Of a stretch of DNA of 13,302 nucleotides, positions 1 through 5,442 are shown piece by piece (within the stretch, counting starts at the first letter, position 1; each line of letters begins with the position of its first letter). Made by a program: the position numbers and the translations under genes. The notes under the pieces were generated by a model, which saw only the letters and a program-made list of their open reading frames with translations, ran no database searches and was not told the origin of the DNA. The DNA comes from Caryophanales bacterium UBA3935 (lineage in GTDB: Bacteria > Bacillota_I > Bacilli_A > ML615J-28 > CAG-698): contig DGED01000017.1 in assembly GCA_002385755.1 (NCBI GenBank), forward strand, positions 32,957 through 46,258, read 5' to 3'.

Positions 1-7
1 TGATACA

Positions 8-36
8 ATGATACTATATTATATGCTTATTGTCAA
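8..36 (-). promoter_or_regulatory. Sigma-A-type promoter reading off the left edge
   Basis: On the minus strand a perfect TTGACA (31-36) is followed after 17 bases by TATCAT (8-13), five of six matches to TATAAT, in AT-rich DNA. Transcription would start at about base 1 and run out of the window, so a minus-strand gene probably begins just to the left. No coding sequence is seen in bases 1-60. Confidence 0.55.
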
Positions 37-69
37 GATATTATGCATCATTTAATTCTTTTTCAAAAT

Positions 70-105
70 AAAAAAACCCGTTTTGATGACATTCCATCCA
101 AACGG
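70..105 (-). terminator. Rho-independent terminator of the patatin-like gene
   Basis: Arms 78-88 and 95-105 form an 11-bp stem with one internal mismatch and a six-base loop. On the minus strand the stem is followed by a run of seven U, broken by one A and then more U. It begins immediately after the stop codon of the patatin-like gene, as expected for its terminator. Confidence 0.75.
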
Positions 106-108
106 ATT

Positions 109-945
109 TTATTGAAAATTCACCATTTTCTCATAGAAGTATTTTTTGATGCTGTTATAACCGGAGGATATCAACCTTTCTTTATTAGCCAAACCCTTCC
201 GATAGTCAACGGCGCCTATTTTAAACGTGTCAATATTAATAATTTCGTAATTGCCGTAATCTATTTCCTTATCTAATTTAAAAACCCAGCGCCGATACAT
301 TTTAACCGTCCTGTAGCGGTCGACAAACTTTTCATTAACCCGGAATCCCAAAGTCAATAAATCGCTCCCGGCGAACAAGTCGATGGGGAAGTTACTGACT
401 ATGCCGCCGTCTAGAAATCGATACTTATCAATCGGGTAATACCGGTAAAAGATCGGGATGCTTGCCGACATCGCCGCCGCTTTGGAAATCAAAAACGTGT
501 CGGGATTAATATTGAAATATTTCAAGTCATCGGGAATTATCACCTTTTTTTTCGTAACCCATTCGGTGGCGATCATTTTTAATAAATAATCCTCGCCGTG
601 TTTTACATCCAAAAACGTCGTTTTGTTTTTCGCTTCCGCGAGCGTCTGCATATAATTCTCAAAATCCTGAAGCGAATATATTCCGATTCCTTTGACCGAA
701 TCGATAATTCCCCGCATCCGGCCGCTCTTACCAAAATATTTAAGCATGGAAAAATCAAAGTTCTCGATAAGGGCCGAAAGTTCGGCGGCGCTGTATCCGA
801 CGGCTATGAGCGAGGCGAGAATCGCGCCGACGCTTGTGCCGCCGACTTGAAATATTTGAATTCCCCTTTCTTCCAAAAATTTTAAGACGCCTATATAGGC
901 GATTCCCTTTATCCCGCCGCCCTCAAAAACAACGTTAATTTTCAT
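109..945 (-). CDS. Patatin-like phospholipase family protein
   Basis: Predicted 278-residue serine lipid acyl hydrolase of the patatin family, probably acting on phospholipid or acyl-ester substrates in the cytoplasm or at the inner membrane face. The oxyanion-hole loop GGGIKG is at residues 9-14, the nucleophile elbow GTSVG at 36-40 (Ser38), and the DGG motif carrying the second dyad residue at 179-181 (Asp179). The stretch AAAMSASIPIFY from residue 156 matches the conserved segment before the catalytic Asp. There is no signal peptide or membrane segment, and the length is usual for short bacterial patatins. ATG at 945 follows AGGGAG by nine bases. It lies 64 bp downstream of the DJ-1 gene but behind a terminator, so it is probably a separate transcript. 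Substrate and physiological role cannot be told from the sequence. Confidence 0.88.
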   Translation of the reverse strand: MKINVVFEGGGIKGIAYIGVLKFLEERGIQIFQVGGTSVGAILASLIAVGYSAAELSALIENFDFSMLKYFGKSGRMRGIIDSVKGIGIYSLQDFENYMQTLAEAKNKTTFLDVKHGEDYLLKMIATEWVTKKKVIIPDDLKYFNINPDTFLISKAAAMSASIPIFYRYYPIDKYRFLDGGIVSNFPIDLFAGSDLLTLGFRVNEKFVDRYRTVKMYRRWVFKLDKEIDYGNYEIINIDTFKIGAVDYRKGLANKERLISSGYNSIKKYFYEKMVNFQ

Positions 946-968
946 TCGATAACACTCCCTGCGCCTAT

Positions 969-998
969 ATTATATGAAGCAATAAGGAAAAACTGCAA
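969..998 (-). promoter_or_regulatory. Possible promoter of the patatin-like gene
   Basis: On the minus strand TTGCAG (993-998), 18 bases, then a perfect TATAAT (969-974), with AGGGAG and ATG following. The -35 element lies inside the preceding terminator stem and is weak. The call rests on the -10 element and on the need for a promoter behind that terminator. Confidence 0.4.
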
Positions 999-1016
999 GA
1001 ATTTTATTCTTACAGT
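988..1016 (-). terminator. Terminator overlapping the stop of the DJ-1 gene
   Basis: In minus-strand RNA, arms 1006-1016 and 992-1002 pair over 11 bp, with one U-G wobble and a three-base loop, followed by UUUUUCC. The TAA stop of the DJ-1 gene (1010-1012) lies inside the stem. This would end the five-gene operon that starts at pepV. Confidence 0.6.
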
Positions 1017-1561
1017 TCGCCGTTACAATTTTTTTCCACTTTGACGCGCGCTTCTTTGCCTAACAAATATTCAACGATTTCATAAGCGAATTGCGCGGTA
1101 TAACCCATGGCGCGGGCGGTGATGAATTTACCGCTCCTGATTACGCCTTTTTTACGCTTATATTTTCCTTCCTTAATATCAACTTCACATCCCGGAAAGC
1201 AAGTAAAAACTTGATCCTTGAAATAACCCCGTCTTCCGAGAAGCAAGGGCGCCGCGCAAATCGCCGCGACCATTTTCCCGGCCAACACGAATTTGTCGAT
1301 CAAACTTAATACTTTTTTGCTGTGCTCGAGAATGTCTTTTACCGCTCTTCCTCCCGGAAGCACCAAAAAATCATAATGCTGATCGTTAACGTCTTTCAGC
1401 GTGGTTTCCGCTTTCACATACAATCCCGATTGCGATTTCACGTGAACGTCATCTCCCGCGGAAGCTACGGTCAACGATAATTTTGCCCTGCGCAAAATAT
1501 CAATCGTCATTATCGCTTCCGTATCTTCAAAGCCGTTGGCGAGAATAATCAAGCCTTTCAT
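1010..1561 (-). CDS. DJ-1/PfpI (ThiJ) family protein
   Basis: 183-residue protein of the DJ-1/PfpI superfamily, closest in look to the bacterial DJ-1/YajL group. Residues 1-15 hold the GFEDTEA motif with the conserved Glu12; VLPGG lies around 67-71; the nucleophile elbow AAICAAP carries Cys102. Relatives are described as redox-sensing chaperones, glyoxalases or deglycases, and the sequence does not decide between these. A GTG lies two codons upstream at 1567, but AGGAGG sits seven bases before the ATG at 1561 and only one base before the GTG, so the ATG is chosen. The first 35 bases overlap the end of the DUF84 gene, suggesting translational coupling. It is last in the pepV operon, and a terminator stem covers its stop codon. 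Confidence 0.85.
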   Translation of the reverse strand: MKGLIILANGFEDTEAIMTIDILRRAKLSLTVASAGDDVHVKSQSGLYVKAETTLKDVNDQHYDFLVLPGGRAVKDILEHSKKVLSLIDKFVLAGKMVAAICAAPLLLGRRGYFKDQVFTCFPGCEVDIKEGKYKRKKGVIRSGKFITARAMGYTAQFAYEIVEYLLGKEARVKVEKNCNGEL

Positions 1562-2063
1562 TTTCACTCCTCCTTTTTGTATATTGTCCGTATAATAGTT
1601 TCACGATATGCGTGAATATATCTTTGCGCGTCACCATTGAAGCCGTGAAATGGCCGACGGCGCCTTCTTTTTGATTGATATCGCTGGTGCGAAGATAAGC
1701 GTTCATAATTTCCGAGAGTTCTTTTTCCCCGCCGGCAAGCCCGTCCTTGATAAATTCCGGCAACGGGATCCGCGTCCCGCCGGCGTAATATGCTTCTCCT
1801 TCCTCGTCGATCAAAACGCCCCAATTCACGAGAAATAATTTGTCTCCGTGAGTTTGAACGCCCGCTTCCAGTCCGATGCGCAATCCGTCGCCCGGCAACA
1901 TCCGCGCGCGATTGTAAGCTCCTTTAATTGTCTCCTCGTCTGATAGCGGTTGATTCCCGACACCGCTTCCGACGGAAAGGCCGATAACTTCATAATCTTT
2001 CATGACCTCCCGCGTCGCCGCGAGTTTCACTTTATTCAAAGAACCTAGATAACACTTAAGCAT
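1527..2063 (-). CDS. DUF84 family NTPase (inosine/xanthosine triphosphatase-like)
   Basis: 178-residue protein of the DUF84/YjjX family. Characterised relatives hydrolyse non-canonical purine triphosphates (ITP, XTP) and so clean the nucleotide pool. The N-terminal GSLNKVKL (7-14) is the phosphate-binding S/T-x-N-x-x-K element. A family signature runs from SGV at 33 through QPLSDEET to the RA at 52-53. GLEAGV (64-69, usually GxEGGV) holds the acidic Glu66, and GAVGHFT at 134-140 is the typical C-terminal motif. ATG at 2063 overlaps the M42 gene stop by eight bases (ATGCTTAA) and has AGAGGA eight bases upstream. The last 11 residues or so are read from DNA that also encodes the DJ-1 start, an unusually long 35-bp overlap for this compact operon. 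The family call is firm; the substrate is inferred. Confidence 0.85.
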   Translation of the reverse strand: MLKCYLGSLNKVKLAATREVMKDYEVIGLSVGSGVGNQPLSDEETIKGAYNRARMLPGDGLRIGLEAGVQTHGDKLFLVNWGVLIDEEGEAYYAGGTRIPLPEFIKDGLAGGEKELSEIMNAYLRTSDINQKEGAVGHFTASMVTRKDIFTHIVKLLYGQYTKRRSENERLDYSRQRL

Positions 2064-3135
2064 TCCTCAGTTCCTCTAGCCTTTGCCGGTCAAAATCCTT
2101 GATAACGGCTAAGAGCATCGCTTTTACCGCTTCCACGTCGTCAATATGAATCATCGATGCCGAGGAGTGGATATAACGCCCGGGAAGACCGACGGTAACC
2201 GAGAAAGCCCCGCCGCCGGCATACTGCGCGGCGCCGGCGTCCGTTCCTCCCATCGAAAGAAACTGTTGGTACGGGATATTGTTCGCAGCGGCGAGATTTT
2301 CAAAATAACGTTTCACGACCGGGTTCATGATGTTTACCGGGTCATAAAAACGGACCAGAAACCCGCCGCCCAATTTGCCGTAAGCCCGCGGGTGGTTTTT
2401 GTCTAAAAAATCACCGACCGGGGAAACGTCAATGGCGATAAATAAATCCGGTTTTACCATCTGAGAAGAAGCGTACGCGCCGCGAAGCCCGACTTCCTCT
2501 TGGACGGTGGCGCCGGCGATAACCGTGTTGGGGTGATCAATATCTTTTAACTCCCTAAGAATCTCAAGCGCCATCCCGCAACCAAAGCGATTGTCCCAAG
2601 CTTTGGAGACAATCTTTTTGCCGTCCTCGGTAATGTAATATTGGTTCTCAAACGTGATCATCTGCCCGATCTCGATTCCCATTTCGTAAGCGTGCTCGCG
2701 CGAATCGGCGCCGACGTCAAGAAGCAAGTTATCGAAGGAGGGGGCGGGCGGTTTGTCCGCGCCGCGGCTGATGTGCGGCGGGACGGCGCCGATAACGCCT
2801 CGCACCTTCTTATTTTTCCCTACGGTAACCAAAACGTTTTGCGAGATCATAATCTCGGGGTTTACGCCACCGACGGGAATCATTTTAATAAATCCCTTTT
2901 CCGTTATTCCCGCGACCATGGCCCCGACTTCATCCATATGCCCGGCAATCATAATGACGGGGCTTTCTTTCCCGGTCACGACGCCGAAAATGCTTCCCAA
3001 CTTGTCACGGATAATATTGCCCGTGACTTTTTCAATTTCTTGGCGCATATAGTTCCTGACATTTCCTTCAAATCCGGAGATGCCATCCAAATTAACCAAG
3101 TCTTCGTATATTTTCATTCTTTTTTTGATGTCCAT
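2056..3135 (-). CDS. M42 family metallo-aminopeptidase (PepA/FrvX-like)
   Basis: 359-residue cytoplasmic dinuclear metallo-aminopeptidase of family M42, related to glutamyl aminopeptidase PepA and to the FrvX/YsdC/TET proteins, which form dodecameric shells and trim short peptides. All catalytic groups are visible: AGHMDEVG with His66 and Asp68, KAWDNRFG with the bridging Asp181, TVQEEVGLRGA with base Glu213 and ligand Glu214, AIDVSP with Asp236, and RYIHSS with His323. Length is normal. ATG at 3135 has AAGGTG five bases upstream; the in-frame ATG at 3117 has no comparable site. The gene overlaps trmB by 22 bp upstream and the DUF84 gene by 8 bp downstream, so it is part of a coupled operon. 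With PepV it forms a peptide-to-amino-acid module. Side-chain preference cannot be read from the sequence; older annotations often call this family endoglucanase. Confidence 0.93.
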   Translation of the reverse strand: MDIKKRMKIYEDLVNLDGISGFEGNVRNYMRQEIEKVTGNIIRDKLGSIFGVVTGKESPVIMIAGHMDEVGAMVAGITEKGFIKMIPVGGVNPEIMISQNVLVTVGKNKKVRGVIGAVPPHISRGADKPPAPSFDNLLLDVGADSREHAYEMGIEIGQMITFENQYYITEDGKKIVSKAWDNRFGCGMALEILRELKDIDHPNTVIAGATVQEEVGLRGAYASSQMVKPDLFIAIDVSPVGDFLDKNHPRAYGKLGGGFLVRFYDPVNIMNPVVKRYFENLAAANNIPYQQFLSMGGTDAGAAQYAGGGAFSVTVGLPGRYIHSSASMIHIDDVEAVKAMLLAVIKDFDRQRLEELRNA

Positions 3136-3767
3136 TTTTTCACCTTAAGATAGTAAATTTTCTTCCTGTTCTGAATAAATTTCTCCTCGTACTCGGTCGT
3201 TACGATGTCTTCCCTGCCGCTCGCGTGCAAATCAAAACTTATCTCGAGAAAGCGAAAACGATGGTTGTTAAATTGAGTCAAACTGTATTCGAAGAATCCG
3301 GGATTGTCGGTTTTAAACTCAATTACTCCGTCTTCGGATAATATGTGCTTATACATTTCCATAAAATAATCGCTTGTCAAACGGCGCTTCTCGTGCCGGT
3401 TTTTCGGCCAGGGATCGCTGAAGTTTAAATATATTTTTGCGATCTCGCCGGCAGAGAACATTTGTTTAAGCTCCTGCGCCGGGCAATTGATTATTTTTAT
3501 GTTCGGCGGATTTGTCTCGGCAATCTTTCTCGCCGCTTTCAACGCGATGGTTTCGGAAACCTCGCAACCGACAAAATTAACGTCTATGTTTCTCTTCGCC
3601 TGTTCAATAATAAACTTTCCTTTCCCCATCCCGATCTCCAGATGCAATGGACGTGGCTCGGGAAAGCGGTAAGCCCAGCGTCCTTTGTTTTCTTCCGGGT
3701 TAAACACGACATATTGCGGATACTCTTTTAGCTTTAAATCGGCATCTTTAATTTTTCTAAGTCTCAT
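3114..3767 (-). CDS. trmB: tRNA (guanine-N7-)-methyltransferase TrmB
   Basis: 217-residue SAM-dependent enzyme that methylates N7 of G46 in the tRNA variable loop. The Rossmann motif I is EIGMGKGKF (44-52), followed by the conserved acidic VGCEVS (66-71). The family hallmark FSDPWPKNRHEKRRL (116-130) contains catalytic Asp118 and the tRNA-contacting basic residues; FKTDN follows as usual. The length fits Bacilli TrmB (about 210-220). ATG at 3767 overlaps the pepV stop in an ATGA junction, and no strong ribosome site precedes it, so translation probably depends on pepV termination. It overlaps the M42 gene by 22 bp. Linkage of trmB with M42 and dipeptidase genes is, from memory, also seen in the Bacillus ytj-yto chromosomal region. 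Confidence 0.96.
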   Translation of the reverse strand: MRLRKIKDADLKLKEYPQYVVFNPEENKGRWAYRFPEPRPLHLEIGMGKGKFIIEQAKRNIDVNFVGCEVSETIALKAARKIAETNPPNIKIINCPAQELKQMFSAGEIAKIYLNFSDPWPKNRHEKRRLTSDYFMEMYKHILSEDGVIEFKTDNPGFFEYSLTQFNNHRFRFLEISFDLHASGREDIVTTEYEEKFIQNRKKIYYLKVKKWTSKKE

Positions 3768-5107
3768 TTTTCACAAGCCAAGCGATAAAGCGCCTCGGCG
3801 TATATCGCCGTCGCCGTAAGCAAATCCTTAATCGCTATATATTCGTTGGCCCGATGAACAACTTCCTCGTTTCCGGGAAAATGGATGCCGAACGCCACTC
3901 CCTTCCGCAACGCGCGGGCATATGTCCCGCCGCCAATCGTCTTAAGCGGCGTCGAAACGTCGCCGGTGTGTTTAATATAGACCTCGTGTAATATTTTAAT
4001 GTCGGGATCGTCCTTATCAACGTAATGAACGGGGATATCAAAGGTTATTTCGGCGGTAAGACCGTATTCGGAAGCAAGGCGTTTGAAACTCTCAAGAAAT
4101 CTTTCCTTATCCCAACGGATTGGGTAACGGAAATCAAGGCAGGCAAAGCCTCCTTCCCGGGTGATTTCCAAAATCCCCAAGTTGCAAGTCAAATCTTTCA
4201 TCTCCGGGTCGGAAAAAGCAAGGCCGGCATGTTTTAGACGCGAGTCGCTCAAGACATCGTTTACAAACCTCAACAAATTGCTATCCGCATGACGATGTAA
4301 AAACCGAGCCATCATGACGGCGGCGTTGATGCCGTTATCGGGTTCCATCGCGTGCGCGCCGCGCCCGTTGAGAATTAAGACGCCGTCCGCGGCGGAACCG
4401 GAAAGGTCGTTTTCGGATAGATACTTCAAAAATTCTTTTTCCAAACCGCTCCCCGCGCTGGCTTCAGCCTTCGCGGGCACGACATTGTGCCGGTTCCCGC
4501 TCTTTACCGTCACGACTGATCCGCTCTTGTCGGTAAGTTTAATATGAAGAACGCCTTTTTCACCGTATATCAACGGGAAATCGGCATCCGGGGAAAACCC
4601 GAACGCCGGCATCGGGCACACTTGAAAATACCTGGTGATGCCGCGCCATTTGCTTTCCTCATCCGTGCCGATAATCAGGCGAATTTTTTTATCGGGCGCG
4701 ATATTTAAATCCTTAAGCAATCGCAGCGCGTACAAACTGCTAATTGTCGGGCCCTTATCATCGACGGCGCCGCGGCCGTAAATCCGATCGCCCGCGACGG
4801 TTCCGGCGAACGGCGGGTAGTCCCACTGTCCGTCGGCGGGAACGACGTCGACATGGCATAACACGCCGATAATCTCCTCTCCCTCGCCGTACTCGATATG
4901 CCCCGCGATATTATCGACGTTAAGAGTTCTAAAACCGTAACGATTGCCTAGTTCCAAAACATAATCGAGGCTTTCGCGCAGGCCGGCGCCGAAGGGCTCG
5001 CCCGGTGTATCCGGGCTTTCCTCCAAAACGCTTTTTATCGACAATAGCCCGCATAAATCCTTTATCATTTGCGATTCGTAATTTTTCAGCAATTCTTTAA
5101 AATTCAT
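3764..5107 (-). CDS. pepV: Dipeptidase PepV (M20 family)
   Basis: 447-residue cytoplasmic di-zinc dipeptidase of the PepV branch of family M20, releasing amino acids from dipeptides. Metal and catalytic residues are in order: LCHVDVVP with His85 and Asp87, GAVDDKG with bridging Asp116, GTDEES with base Glu150 and zinc ligand Glu151, SPDADFP with Asp174, and VHRANE with His418. The lid domain carries SGNRHNVVP and GRGAHAMEPDNG, and GGGTYAR is the late substrate-binding motif. Length is within a few residues of lactobacillal and Bacillus PepV (about 460-470). ATG at 5107 is preceded by AAGGTGA at four bases. It is the first gene of the operon pepV-trmB-M42-DUF84-DJ-1 and is transcribed divergently from sspI. 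Confidence 0.94.
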   Translation of the reverse strand: MNFKELLKNYESQMIKDLCGLLSIKSVLEESPDTPGEPFGAGLRESLDYVLELGNRYGFRTLNVDNIAGHIEYGEGEEIIGVLCHVDVVPADGQWDYPPFAGTVAGDRIYGRGAVDDKGPTISSLYALRLLKDLNIAPDKKIRLIIGTDEESKWRGITRYFQVCPMPAFGFSPDADFPLIYGEKGVLHIKLTDKSGSVVTVKSGNRHNVVPAKAEASAGSGLEKEFLKYLSENDLSGSAADGVLILNGRGAHAMEPDNGINAAVMMARFLHRHADSNLLRFVNDVLSDSRLKHAGLAFSDPEMKDLTCNLGILEITREGGFACLDFRYPIRWDKERFLESFKRLASEYGLTAEITFDIPVHYVDKDDPDIKILHEVYIKHTGDVSTPLKTIGGGTYARALRKGVAFGIHFPGNEEVVHRANEYIAIKDLLTATAIYAEALYRLACEK

Positions 5108-5121
5108 GACTTCACCTTTTT

Positions 5122-5150
5122 CTATTACTTATGTATAGTATACCATTATA
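5122..5150 (+). promoter_or_regulatory. Candidate sigma-G-type promoter of sspI
   Basis: CATTATA at 5144-5150 matches the forespore sigma-G -10 consensus (CATnhTA). CTATT at 5122-5126, 17 bases upstream, keeps three of five positions of GHATR. The predicted start near 5157 gives a leader of about 38 bases containing AAAGGAG (5181-5187). In Bacillus sspI is forespore-expressed, which is why this was looked for. A sigma-A-like alternative, TTCACC (5111-5116), 17 bases, TATAGT (5134-5139), overlaps it. Confidence 0.4.
5137..5145 (-). promoter_or_regulatory. Extended -10 element of the pepV operon
   Basis: On the minus strand TGGTATACT is a TGn-extended -10 (TATACT, 5137-5142) about 30 bases before the pepV start. 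No convincing -35 was found. It sits in an 11-base palindrome, GTATAGTATAC (5133-5143), whose other strand reads TATAGT, so the site could serve both directions. A second minus-strand TATAAT lies at 5145-5150. Confidence 0.45.
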
Positions 5151-5195
5151 TGGGGAAAAATAATATAGCAAATCATATAAAAAGGAGAAAATAAT

Positions 5196-5402
5196 ATGAA
5201 TATTGATATCAGGCAAGCAGTAAAAAACAACTTAAACAATTCTTCATTCGAAGACGTCAAAAGCACAATTGTTGACGCGATGAATATCAAGGAAGAAAAA
5301 GTTCTCCCGGGTTTGGGCGCGCTTTTTGAAGTTTATTGGAAAAGCGTCGGGGAAGAAGAAAGAAACAAAATTGTGCAGACGATTACCGAAAAAATAAATT
5401 AA
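5196..5402 (+). CDS. sspI: Small acid-soluble spore protein, SspI family
   Basis: 68-residue protein that looks like SspI, a minor small acid-soluble protein of the spore core (Bacillus SspI is about 71 residues). Family hallmarks are the N-terminal IRQAV (5-9), TIVDAM (24-29), EEK (33-35) and the block LPGLGALFEVYWK (37-49); Bacillus SspI has nearly the same LPGLG-LFEV-W block. The rest is polar and helical, ending in a charged ITEKIN tail. It is not an alpha/beta-type SASP and its molecular role is poorly defined. ATG at 5196 follows AAAGGAG by eight bases. It is monocistronic, divergent from pepV, and ends at a terminator shared with the convergent tkt. It indicates that the organism makes, or recently made, endospores. 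Confidence 0.85.
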   Translation: MNIDIRQAVKNNLNNSSFEDVKSTIVDAMNIKEEKVLPGLGALFEVYWKSVGEEERNKIVQTITEKIN

Positions 5403-5403
5403 T

Positions 5404-5442
5404 AAAAAAGGCTAGATTATTGGTTGATATCTAGCTTTTTTT
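5404..5442. terminator. Bidirectional terminator between sspI and tkt
   Basis: Arms 5404-5417 and 5429-5442 form a 14-bp stem (core GCTAGAT/ATCTAGC plus flanking A/U pairs) with an 11-base loop and U-rich tails in both directions. It follows the sspI stop by one base and its right arm contains the tkt stop TAG (5431-5433). One hairpin therefore ends both convergent transcripts; the GU pair at the core edge becomes a mismatch on the minus strand. Confidence 0.8.

Noticed and set aside
2641..3153. A 170-codon plus-strand open frame
   Set aside because: It is the antisense shadow of the M42 aminopeptidase, which has all its catalytic motifs on the other strand; the frame has no family features.
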